Shown here in pieces: positions 57,501 to 63,712 of a stretch of 64,000 bases of DNA (its first letter is position 1; each line of letters begins with the position of its first letter). The stretch covers positions 496,001-560,000 of the forward strand of contig NZ_JAPPVJ010000002.1 in the NCBI RefSeq assembly GCF_026711005.1, given 5' to 3'. This stretch comes from Sphingobacterium sp. UT-1RO-CII-1 (GTDB lineage: Bacteria; Bacteroidota; Bacteroidia; Sphingobacteriales; Sphingobacteriaceae). The translations under genes were made by a program, and so were the position numbers. Under the pieces are notes generated by a model that saw only the letters and a program-made list of their open reading frames with translations, searched no databases and was not told the DNA's origin.

Positions 57501-57730
57501 TAGACCATTTTCTCTACGCCATTTATTTCTTCCTCCAACGGGATAATAACACTTTTCATTACCGTTTCTGAATTTGCCCCCTGATAGTTGGCTACTACCT
57601 GAACAGTTGGCGGTGCAATTTCCGGATATTGTGTAATCGGAAGTGATAATAAACCCAACACCCCAAGTATCACAATGATGATAGATATAACAGTGGATAA
57701 AACAGGGTTTTCGATAAATATTTTTAGCAT
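54599..57730 (-). CDS. RND efflux pump inner-membrane transporter (HAE1/AcrB family)
   Basis: The 1043-residue protein has the RND order: a first TM helix (ENPVLSTVISIIIVILGVLGLL), two large periplasmic loops and 12 helices. The proton-relay aspartate pair is in GIVVDDAIIVVEAVHAKLHEG in TM4. It is full length with MTSFAFIFGLLPLMLATGAGA near the end. AcrB-type pumps are homotrimers that take hydrophobic drugs, dyes or bile-like compounds from the periplasm using the proton gradient. The gene sits between the adaptor (9 nt spacing) and the OMF gene, making a complete tripartite system. Confidence 0.95.
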   Translation of the reverse strand: MLKIFIENPVLSTVISIIIVILGVLGLLSLPITQYPEIAPPTVQVVANYQGANSETVMKSVIIPLEEEINGVEKMVYMSSKASNDGSAVITIVFEQGADADMAAVNVQNRVNQAVSQLPEEVIKYGITTTKRLSSEIFSFMYYSEDDRYDQAFLENYIRINVLPKLKRIDGVGDASISGGKEYSMRIWLKPNEMVAYGLTPTHIMQALSEQNVEAAPGKIGENSNQTFQYSLKYTGRLETEKEFGDIVIRSTGEGQFLRLRDVADIELGAYSHATSITAYGKTGTYVAINQTAGSNAHNIIKECEQILKEAESDLPAGTKFVQYANSNDFLLASINKLISTLIEAFVLVFIVVLLFLQDWRSTLIPAIAVPVALIGTFFFLNLFGFTINLLTLFALVLSIGIVVDDAIIVVEAVHAKLHEGAKSAKQATISAMHELTTAIISITLVMSAVFIPVTFIDGSVGIFYREFGITLAVAILISAVNALTLSPALCAILLKPSKENQEQEKGFTSRFKTAFNQGFNKITDRYLGALRFLNRYKWISLGSVVAFGTLFYYLVKNTQTGFVPNEDSSSIYANIILNPSTSLEETERITDMVDSLAMTIPEVEYSSRLAGMDFFSGNGSSYAVVFIKLKHWDQRPDKEQEIQHVVQKLFAKAAFIKDAHIVFFAGPTLQGFGSNTGFEVQLQDRTNGAYDAFEKVMGNFLGALNQRPEIMYATSSFNTNFPQYEVSINVEKAKEANVSVTEILTTLQGYLGGIYATNFNRFGKQYKVMIQAAPSFRQNRQAIEQLYVKNSEGEMAPIISFIDLKKVYGPEFLTRFNLFNSAYVNGAPNAGYSSGDAIQAIEEVAEQTLPKGYGFEYAGLTREESLSGNQTVIIFLLSLLFVYFLLSAQFKSYILPFAVLFSLPIGLSGAFLFARMFGIENNIFLQISLIMLIGLLAKNAILIVEFAFQYRKSGASIIEAALEGAKVRLRPILMTSFAFIFGLLPLMLATGAGALSNKSIGTAAVGGMLIGTIVGVLVIPSLYILFQYLHERISGKAYTIEN

Positions 57731-57739
57731 AACACAGTC

Positions 57740-58870
57740 TTATTTAGTGGTTGTTTTAATTTTGACACCCTCTCTTATACCGGCCACCCCCTCTGCAATA
57801 ATCCTGTCGCCTGCTATAAGTCCCGATTTAACAATAAAATATTCGTTTGATGGCGTATGATCCCATAAATCTACGGCCACACTCGTAACCATCCCTTCGC
57901 CATCCACCTTATAGACAAATCGGTTGCCCTGTATTTCAACGGTTGCCCGTTGGGGTATTATCAAAGCGCTATCTAATTTTTCATACACTCTTAATTTAGC
58001 ACTATTACCGCTTCTGAGAACTTGATCAGGATTGGGAAAAATAGCTCTCAGCACAATGCTTCCCGTTTTGGGATCTACCTGTCCACTCACCATATCCACG
58101 ATTCCTTTTTTATTGAATAATTGATTATTGGGCAGTATTAAATTAATTTCGCCTTGCTCGTTAATGTAATCGCTCACGGATTTTCCACCGGACTTTTCCA
58201 TCCAATCAAAAAATTGCTTTTCGTTTATAGAAAAATAAGCATTGATTCTGGATATGTCTGATATACGAGTAAGTGGGTTGGGAGAAGAACTACTAACTAA
58301 GCTTCCCTTTTTGTATGGCACCAAGTCCATAACTCCGTCAAAGGGTGCACGGATCTGTGTATATTCAACGTTTACCTCCGCACTTTTACGAACAGACTTC
58401 GCCTGATTTAATTGTGCGGTCTTATTCTTCAATTGATGCTGTGCCGATTCTAATTCATATTTCCCGATTACCCCTTCCTGCACAAGCGGTTTTGTCTTCT
58501 CGATTTGAAGTTTTGCTTCCTCCATCTCAGCCTCTATACTTTGTATTGCAGCTTGAGATTGAACAAGTTGCTCTTCGTACTCAGGAGCAAACAGACGAAA
58601 CAATAATTGCCCTTTACTTACCTTTTGTCCTTCATCTACCAATATATCAGCTATGAAACCATTGACTTTCGGACGGATCTCCACATCCTGTATACCTTTC
58701 AGGGTCACAGGAAAGTCTGTATGAATAGTTGTTTTTTGAGGATTTACGGTGATAGTCTGATACGATTCGACCTCCTCATGATGCTGATCTTGCTGCCGGT
58801 CATTTTTACAGGATAAAAAAGCTGTAGCAATAAGCAACATACAAAGTTTCCGGATAAGTTTATTTGCCAT
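57740..58870 (-). CDS. RND efflux periplasmic adaptor (MFP) lipoprotein
   Basis: The start is the ATG at 58870 (MANKLIRKLCMLLIATAFLSC), which gives a lipoprotein signal with lipobox FLSC; an ATG 13 codons upstream only adds an unlikely prefix. The 376-residue product has the barrel-sandwich domain (EIRPKVNGFIADILVDEGQKV, IRAPFDGVMDLV), a helical hairpin between them (AAIQSIEAEMEEAKLQIEKTK), a beta-barrel and a membrane-proximal domain (KIKTTTK end). It links the AcrB-type pump to the OMF channel. It is the first gene of the operon, 128 nt downstream of the AraC gene, with an inverted repeat in its leader. Confidence 0.94.
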   Translation of the reverse strand: MANKLIRKLCMLLIATAFLSCKNDRQQDQHHEEVESYQTITVNPQKTTIHTDFPVTLKGIQDVEIRPKVNGFIADILVDEGQKVSKGQLLFRLFAPEYEEQLVQSQAAIQSIEAEMEEAKLQIEKTKPLVQEGVIGKYELESAQHQLKNKTAQLNQAKSVRKSAEVNVEYTQIRAPFDGVMDLVPYKKGSLVSSSSPNPLTRISDISRINAYFSINEKQFFDWMEKSGGKSVSDYINEQGEINLILPNNQLFNKKGIVDMVSGQVDPKTGSIVLRAIFPNPDQVLRSGNSAKLRVYEKLDSALIIPQRATVEIQGNRFVYKVDGEGMVTSVAVDLWDHTPSNEYFIVKSGLIAGDRIIAEGVAGIREGVKIKTTTK

Positions 58871-58899
58871 AATAAATAGAATTGATATTACTTCGTTAG

Positions 58900-58920
58900 G
58901 TAACGACATAACACCGTTAC
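58900..58920. promoter_or_regulatory. Candidate operator in the leader of the efflux operon
   Basis: GTAACG (58900-58905) and CGTTAC (58915-58920) form an inverted repeat with a 9-nt spacer. It lies just downstream of the candidate minus-strand -7 box at 58940-58933 and 30 nt before the MFP start, where a repressor would block transcription. Confidence 0.45.
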
Positions 58921-58932
58921 ATAATTCATTGG

Positions 58933-58940
58933 CAAAATTA
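58933..58940 (-). promoter_or_regulatory. Candidate -7 box of the efflux operon
   Basis: On the minus strand TAATTTTG matches TAnnTTTG, 62 nt before the MFP ATG at 58870. No -33 element is visible at the normal spacing. Confidence 0.4.
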
Positions 58941-58998
58941 CCTTTAAGATAGCCTATAAAAAGGGCTTAAATACAGAAATAATGGTCAAAAGGTAAGG

Positions 58999-59865
58999 TT
59001 ATTGAAAAAGATTTTTGCGATAAGATACAGGGCTTATCCCTACATATTTTTTGAAATATTTCCCAAAAGTACTTTGCTCAGGAAAATTTAATATATATGC
59101 TATCTCTGAGATAGTGAGCTGCTTATTCTGAAGAAGTATTTTAGCTTCCAGAATGACAATATGGTGTATCCATTCGCTGGCAGGCATCCCCGTTACAGAT
59201 GAAACAGTTTGGCTCAGATGTTTTGGATGAACGTTAAGCAGCTCCGCATAGTATGATACTGTTCTGCTTTTTTTATAATATTTAAATACAGCCTCTTTAA
59301 ACTTGGTCACGAGCAGGTTTGTATTTTCTTCCTTTGGAGGGTATTTCATATAGAGATGACCTATTTCGTTGATCATACTGTAAATGATACCGCGAACCAC
59401 TTCCTTATGATAAAGAGAGGCAGATGAGCTTCTGGAAGCGACTACATCAAAAAGTCGCTTAAATACACCATAATCGTCATCATTAATTTGCAGTACATAG
59501 CCTCCATTATTTGAGAATAAGGAAAAAGCACGTACGATATTGGATTCAATTAACTTTTCCTGTAAAAATTCTTCAGAAAATAGTATTGATTCCATCTCAC
59601 AGGGTGATATCGTTGTATTCCATCTTTTAATGGAAGAAGTTCCTGTAAATATAATCGCTGGCCCTGATATGTGATGCTTGGTCAAATCGGTAAAAAATTC
59701 TATTTCACCCTCTTTAATTAATCCGATACCATAATAATTTGACCGGTAAGGTTCCCTCGGATAATATTCTAAATTATGAACGGGCATATGGATATAGTGC
59801 TCATCGGAACCCAACTCGGCAAATATTTTCTGTAGCGACAACAAGGTCATCCATTTTATATCCAT
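58999..59865 (-). CDS. AraC-family transcriptional regulator
   Basis: The 288-residue protein has an N-terminal cupin-like sensory domain (to about 170) and a C-terminal double HTH (about 190-288: KHLSQTVSSVTGMPASEWIHHIVILEAKILLQNKQLTISEIAYILNFPE then STFGKYFKKYVGISPVSYRKN). It lies directly upstream of the efflux operon on the same strand and is the likely regulator of that operon. A remnant of a TetR regulator ends 13 nt before its start, suggesting that control of this locus has changed hands. The inducer is unknown. Confidence 0.92.
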   Translation of the reverse strand: MDIKWMTLLSLQKIFAELGSDEHYIHMPVHNLEYYPREPYRSNYYGIGLIKEGEIEFFTDLTKHHISGPAIIFTGTSSIKRWNTTISPCEMESILFSEEFLQEKLIESNIVRAFSLFSNNGGYVLQINDDDYGVFKRLFDVVASRSSSASLYHKEVVRGIIYSMINEIGHLYMKYPPKEENTNLLVTKFKEAVFKYYKKSRTVSYYAELLNVHPKHLSQTVSSVTGMPASEWIHHIVILEAKILLQNKQLTISEIAYILNFPEQSTFGKYFKKYVGISPVSYRKNLFQ

Positions 59866-59878
59866 CTTCTAATCTTAT

Positions 59879-60056
59879 TTAACTTTTAGCACTATCATTG
59901 GCATAAGGTAATAAAACGGACAGCAAAGCAGATACAAAATCCCGGCGGGCCTCACCTCTGGTATATTGATTGTATAAAACATTGTGAGACAACCACAAGT
60001 CACCTATAATGAATAGTTTTTTTCAAAATCTTTTTTTTCTGGTCTGAAATACTCAT
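59879..60056 (-). pseudogene. Remnant of a TetR/AcrR-family regulator with a large internal deletion
   Basis: On the minus strand an ATG at 60056 opens MSISDQKKKILKKTIHYR, which looks like the first 16 or so residues of a TetR regulator, then meets a stop. In another frame the next bases read GDLWLSHNVLYNQYTRGEAR, then RRDFVSALLSVLLPYANDSAKS and a stop at 59881-59879, which looks like a TetR C-terminal helix. About 130 residues in between are missing. The assignment is by pattern only, strongest for the C-terminal piece. It precedes the AraC gene in the same orientation. Confidence 0.6.
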
Positions 60057-60104
60057 CAATACGTTCTCTTTTTCAAGATGGTGCTTACTTTTTTCAATTA
60101 CTTT

Positions 60105-60656
60105 TTATAAATCATCCGTAAAATATCTTATATCTTTCTTTTTAGAGAACTTCAGGTTATTATAATCTGCCGATTTATTCCTTTCTATAGACAACGTTTG
60201 CCAGTCTTCATTTTTCAGCATTTTAGCTATAAAAACCAGTTGACCAATGTGATAAGAATAATGAGCCAATTGCCTGTTAATCGCTTCTACAACCGTATGG
60301 CCTTCATTTCTGATATAAATAATTTTTTCCAAATCAGAATCCTTTAAATTATCTAAAGTAGTGAACAAACAACTCCAACCTTTATTCCAATGTTTCATCA
60401 CTTCCTCTTTGTCTTGAAATTGATTGCTAAATTCTGCATCACGGTTTCTCCACGGCTTTTCCCCATCTAAGGTCAAGAAATCGGTGAATCTCGAAAGCAT
60501 ATTTCCGGCAATGTGGTTGACCAAGACGGCAATGCTATTACTTTCTACGTTATACTGCCAGAAAAGTTGCTCCTCCTGCAATTGCTCCATTGCCTTTTCT
60601 CCAAGCATTTTGTAATACAAAAACTGTTTTTTAACACCTTTTAAGTAGCTGTTCAT
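60105..60656 (-). CDS. DUF1572 (DinB-like) protein
   Basis: The 183-residue protein has the four-helix DinB-like pattern: NSIAVLVNHIAGNMLSRF (first metal-binding histidine region), RNRDAEFSNQFQDKEEVMKHW, and the last helix ending in LAHYSYHIGQLVFIAKML, with an H-x-x-x-H pair. DUF1572 proteins bind a divalent metal. Related DinB-fold enzymes are thiol transferases (bacillithiol, mycothiol), but activity is unknown for this branch. It begins 4 nt after the NTPase gene, so the two are cotranscribed. The tetR remnant follows 48 nt later. Confidence 0.85.
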   Translation of the reverse strand: MNSYLKGVKKQFLYYKMLGEKAMEQLQEEQLFWQYNVESNSIAVLVNHIAGNMLSRFTDFLTLDGEKPWRNRDAEFSNQFQDKEEVMKHWNKGWSCLFTTLDNLKDSDLEKIIYIRNEGHTVVEAINRQLAHYSYHIGQLVFIAKMLKNEDWQTLSIERNKSADYNNLKFSKKKDIRYFTDDL

Positions 60657-60660
60657 TTGC

Positions 60661-61200
60661 TTAACTAATTTGGTTTAATATAAATTCTTTTCTTTCATCA
60701 ACTGTACCTATCGGAACAACGACAACTTCATATCCAAATCTTTCGTACATATTTTTGAGGTAGGTATATGTATCATTCGCTTCTTTCCAGTCCTGCTTTC
60801 TCTCGGTATCCGTTGTATAAATTTCTTTCCAGGGCGGCAATATAAAAACCTTAGAATTATACTTGCACTTCCGCACTTTCTCAATTATTTCGGGCGCCAG
60901 TGTATATCCTATCATTTCCGCATAACAAAGAGCATCCAATGTACCCCGATCAAAAAAACAAATTTCGGTCTGTTGCTCTTTATTTACGGTCTTGTAATCC
61001 TGAATTGAAGCTGTTATCATTTTATCTGTATAAAGCTCTTTGTTTTTCCATGGTAATGCATCACCTTTTCTTTCTACTTCTTTACGGATAATTATTCTAG
61101 CAACTTCAGGAATGACCTTATATCCTTTTGCTTCCAAAGAATTCAGTAAGGTTGTTTTTCCTGCCCCGGGGCCGCCTGTAATGACAAATAAATTATTCAT
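60661..61200 (-). CDS. P-loop NTPase (AAA_28-type, kinase-like)
   Basis: The 179-residue protein carries Walker A at GGPGAGKTTLL (about 9-19), EVARIIIRKEV, the metal-binding or Walker B-like FFDRGTLDAL and a lid segment with DTERKQDWKEA. It resembles the AAA_28 family, whose members include NadR-type kinases and small-molecule kinases. No second domain is present. Its substrate is unknown. It heads the minus-strand block NTPase-DUF1572 and is divergent from the metallohydrolase gene across a palindrome at 61303. Confidence 0.85.
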   Translation of the reverse strand: MNNLFVITGGPGAGKTTLLNSLEAKGYKVIPEVARIIIRKEVERKGDALPWKNKELYTDKMITASIQDYKTVNKEQQTEICFFDRGTLDALCYAEMIGYTLAPEIIEKVRKCKYNSKVFILPPWKEIYTTDTERKQDWKEANDTYTYLKNMYERFGYEVVVVPIGTVDERKEFILNQIS

Positions 61201-61302
61201 TATCTTTTTTCTAATAAGCTGATGTTTCGGTTACCCTTAATAAACTAATTTCAAAATATTCATTCCTGTAAAAATTTCGATTCTAATTTTAGCACACAAA
61301 AT

Positions 61303-61318
61303 TAGAACAAATGTTCTA
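61303..61318. promoter_or_regulatory. 16-bp palindromic operator candidate
   Basis: TAGAAC (61303-61308), AAAT and GTTCTA (61313-61318) form a palindrome in the 183-bp gap between two divergent genes. The GAAC-N4-GTTC core is shared with TetR-type operators and with the Gram-positive LexA box. Confidence 0.5.
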
Positions 61319-61383
61319 GTTTTTAAAGAAAAATACTACATTTATAGCCTTTCAACAGTATATTTAATTTTCAAAAAACAATA

Positions 61384-62166
61384 ATGACTGTAAAGGCTAC
61401 CCCAAAGTTATATCACCTAAACTGTGTTAGAATTGTTTCTCCATTCCGGGAGAACGTTTGCGGACATTGTTTGCTTGTTAAAGAAGATAACAAAATGATA
61501 CTCATCGACACTGGAATCGGTCTGTCAGACAGCCTTTATCCGGAAGAACGAATCGGTAAAGAGCTGATCGAAATAACGGGCTACCGATTTGATGAAAATC
61601 TGACTGCCATCAGACAAATTCAACAATTGGGGCTGAGCCCCGAATTGATCCATGATTGTGTCATCTCTCATCTGGACAATGACCATATTGGCGGGCTTCC
61701 CGATTTTCCGAATGCAACGGTACATATTGGTCGTGAAGAATATGAAAATTTTCTTTCCGGAAATGCGAGATATCTAAAATCTCCGTTAGACCACAATCCG
61801 ACAATCAGAACATATGGAAATTCCACGCAGCAATGGTTTGGTTTTGAAGCCAGAAAGGTTAATACCTCCCTTGATACGGAAATCTACTTCATTCCGCTAT
61901 TTGGGCATACCTTAGGGCATTGCGGAGTTGCACTAAAAGTCGATGGTAAATGGATATTTTATGTGGCGGATGCTTACTATCTACGTGAGGAGCTAAATTA
62001 CCCTGAACATCCTGTCCATGCACTAGCAGAAGCCAGAGCAGATAATAATAAGATGCGAATAAAATCACTCAACAAGATTCGAGATTTGATTTCACAGCAT
62101 CCTGAAATTAAGATTTTCGGCTATCACGACATCAACGAATTTAAATCGTTTACAAAAAACAATTGA
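61384..62166 (+). CDS. MBL-fold hydrolase with HxDxDH motif (lactonase-like)
   Basis: The 260-residue protein has the metallo-beta-lactamase fold of the AHL-lactonase-like branch: IDTGIGL, the metal motif SHLDNDHIGGLPDFPNA (H96, D98, D100, H101), the PLFGHTLGHCGVAL histidine (about 180), VADAYY aspartate and a late GYHDINEF histidine. Aspartate at the second histidine of the usual HxHxDH is a known variant of this branch. It lacks a signal peptide. Reported activities of relatives include lactone hydrolysis; here it is a guess. It is divergent from the NTPase gene and shares a palindromic region with it. Confidence 0.85.
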   Translation: MTVKATPKLYHLNCVRIVSPFRENVCGHCLLVKEDNKMILIDTGIGLSDSLYPEERIGKELIEITGYRFDENLTAIRQIQQLGLSPELIHDCVISHLDNDHIGGLPDFPNATVHIGREEYENFLSGNARYLKSPLDHNPTIRTYGNSTQQWFGFEARKVNTSLDTEIYFIPLFGHTLGHCGVALKVDGKWIFYVADAYYLREELNYPEHPVHALAEARADNNKMRIKSLNKIRDLISQHPEIKIFGYHDINEFKSFTKNN

Positions 62167-62407
62167 TTATATCATACAGATCAAAAACCAGTACGACATC
62201 AGATGTGAGCTTTCTCTACAATTTTTAAGAAATCAGTTATTTATAAAGCAAATATTCGCTTTATAAAGATATATGTCTTTCATTTGTAATAAACTGATTT
62301 AAAGAAGCTTTTATAAACCAACTTGTAAACTCCTTAAAAGGCCACACAAGTACGACTAACTTAATAAAGCCATTCACAACTAAACATGTAAGAAAGGATG
62401 AAAAGAG

Positions 62408-62929
62408 ATGACCGATCAATTATTTACAGAAATCAACAAGCACGTCAAAATTTGTGCAGACGCCACCTTAATGCTCAAAAACCGTCTGCAAGAACATAGT
62501 CTTGGGCAAAACCGCCAGCTAAGCTTAAAAAAAGGCGACATCGTATACGTCGCCCAAGGTGTTATCAAGAAAATAGGCGTACCTGATGAAGACATCAAAC
62601 ACTTTATAGGGCCGAACGATTTTCTTATTATCCCACCCATGAAGTATGCCGAGGTTTTTGTCACACTAACAGCTGGCCAGTTTCTCAGCCTGTCGGAGGC
62701 CGATTTTATTCAAATTATGGCATCCCACTCGTATCTGCTTAAGCCCTATCAAAAGCTGATTATGCACTGGCAACGCCGCCGTGCTATACGTGGCGAGCTC
62801 TTAAAGCAGGAAAAGGAAAAAGCTAAAGATCTTTTCCCTACCTATTTCAAAGGCATTGCCCAAGCAATCAGCAATAGAGACAAAGCCAATTATTTAAGTA
62901 TGAGTAGAAGCTACTACAGCACCTTATAA
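62408..62929 (+). CDS. Crp/Fnr-like protein with a degenerate C-terminal HTH
   Basis: The 173-residue protein resembles the cyclic-nucleotide-binding fold of Bacteroidota Crp/Fnr regulators: LSLKKGDIVYVAQGVIKKIGV, IKHFIGPNDFLIIPPM, a strand-rich FVTLTAGQFLSLSEADFIQIM and the connecting helix KPYQKLIMHWQRRRAIRGELLKQEK. The end, AISNRDKANYLSMSRSYYSTL, matches the start of a Crp HTH (ANYLGISPETLSRIR in relatives) but stops there, so the recognition helix is short or changed. It may bind DNA weakly or act as a sensor only. A hairpin-like repeat follows its stop. Confidence 0.65.
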   Translation: MTDQLFTEINKHVKICADATLMLKNRLQEHSLGQNRQLSLKKGDIVYVAQGVIKKIGVPDEDIKHFIGPNDFLIIPPMKYAEVFVTLTAGQFLSLSEADFIQIMASHSYLLKPYQKLIMHWQRRRAIRGELLKQEKEKAKDLFPTYFKGIAQAISNRDKANYLSMSRSYYSTL

Positions 62930-62937
62930 ATATACTA

Positions 62938-62974
62938 GGTATTAAAAGTTTCAAAATCACAACTTTTTAATACC
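62938..62974 (+). terminator. Hairpin after the Crp-like gene
   Basis: GGTATTAAAAGTT (62938-62950) pairs with AACTTTTTAATACC (62961-62974) over 13 bp with one bulged T, with a 10-nt loop. It lies 8 nt after the stop and probably ends the transcript. Confidence 0.55.
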
Positions 62975-63002
62975 GATTTCGAAACTTATTATTATCGAAA
63001 TC
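62975..63002. promoter_or_regulatory. Palindromic site upstream of the small-protein promoter
   Basis: GATTTCGA (62975-62982) and TCGAAATC (62995-63002) are 8-bp inverted arms with a 12-nt spacer, ending 26 nt before the -7 box TAACTTTG. It overlaps the expected -33 region and suits an operator. Confidence 0.45.
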
Positions 63003-63028
63003 GAAACTGCAATTCTTCAAAACTGCCC

Positions 63029-63036
63029 TAACTTTG
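63029..63036 (+). promoter_or_regulatory. Candidate -7 box of the small-protein locus
   Basis: TAACTTTG matches TAnnTTTG and lies 40 nt before the ATG at 63077. The palindrome at 62975-63002 occupies the -33 region. Confidence 0.5.
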
Positions 63037-63076
63037 TTTTATACATTTACGGATGAGGTAAAATAAAGTTATAAAA

Positions 63077-63283
63077 ATGCAACACGCAGGAAATATAAGG
63101 AGTAAAGGCAGATACAGCGCAAAAGCACTTCACATAAGGGCTGTTGGCGAAGCTATGCGCCACAGCAACTTCCTAAAAGGAATCGGGCTGATGGTTGTAT
63201 CCCAGCTGCTGCTTACTTTTGTTTCCGGCAAACAGCCGCACATGAAAATGTACCGGCGTAAGTTTGCGGTGTTCACCCGGTAG
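63077..63283 (+). CDS. Small protein with one hydrophobic helix, unknown function
   Basis: The 68-residue frame has a basic N-terminus and a single hydrophobic helix, FLKGIGLMVVSQLLLTFVSG, at about residues 32-51, then a basic tail (MKMYRRKFAVFTR). The ATG at 63155 (MRHSNFLKGIG) would give a 42-residue signal-peptide-like protein and may be the true start. A promoter-like -7 box lies upstream. It could be a leader or prepeptide linked to the next small gene. I recognise no family; translation is not certain. Confidence 0.4.
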   Translation: MQHAGNIRSKGRYSAKALHIRAVGEAMRHSNFLKGIGLMVVSQLLLTFVSGKQPHMKMYRRKFAVFTR

Positions 63284-63424
63284 CGCGGGATAAGATATTA
63301 AATGACTGCGACTGCACCATGAATAGATGGTTTTTCTGCTAGGCAGAGGCACAGCAGCCGTTCCGCTTAAAAAACGGAATGAACCGATTGTAAACAGAAT
63401 AGTAAACAGATAAAGTATAAGATT

Positions 63425-63649
63425 ATGTCTTGGTTTGAATTAACTGGCAGTAATCCTACGTTTTCTCAAGACTATACATTAAGAAGTTCTGCGCCAAGTT
63501 GTCCAATAGGTACAGATCAAATCTGCGCAGTGCAGGCCAACAATGATGGTTCCGACCATCCTGAATTGACTGAGGCACTGAAAGACGAGATGATTTTGGC
63601 ACTACACACCCGCAGTTCATCTACTAATGTAAAGTTAAAAAAACCGTAG
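63425..63649 (+). CDS. Small acidic protein with a CxxxxxxC pair, unknown function
   Basis: The 74-residue protein contains the pattern SWFELTGSNP, PSCPIGTDQICAVQA (two cysteines 8 apart) and an end rich in Ser/Thr with VKLKK. I recall similar small proteins, usually with a signal peptide, in Sphingobacteriia, but cannot check this. No signal peptide is present here and the in-frame sequence upstream has a stop at 63380, so an exported precursor is not encoded in one frame. An upstream hydrophobic small gene (63077) may be its detached leader. Confidence 0.5.
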   Translation: MSWFELTGSNPTFSQDYTLRSSAPSCPIGTDQICAVQANNDGSDHPELTEALKDEMILALHTRSSSTNVKLKKP

Positions 63650-63675
63650 GTTACTAAAGCATATAACAAATGAGC

Positions 63676-63712
63676 AAGGGGGCGCATAAAAGCAGCCCCC
63701 TTTTGATTTTTA
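63676..63712. terminator. Bidirectional terminator between the small gene and the convergent gene
   Basis: AAGGGGGC (63676-63683) and GCCCCCTT (63695-63702) form an 8-bp GC-rich stem with an 11-nt loop, followed by a T-rich stretch rightward. It lies 26 nt after the small gene stop. Confidence 0.75.

Noticed and set aside
63284-63424. Additional short gene between the two small proteins
   Set aside because: The only ATG-started frames are shorter than 10 codons before a stop.
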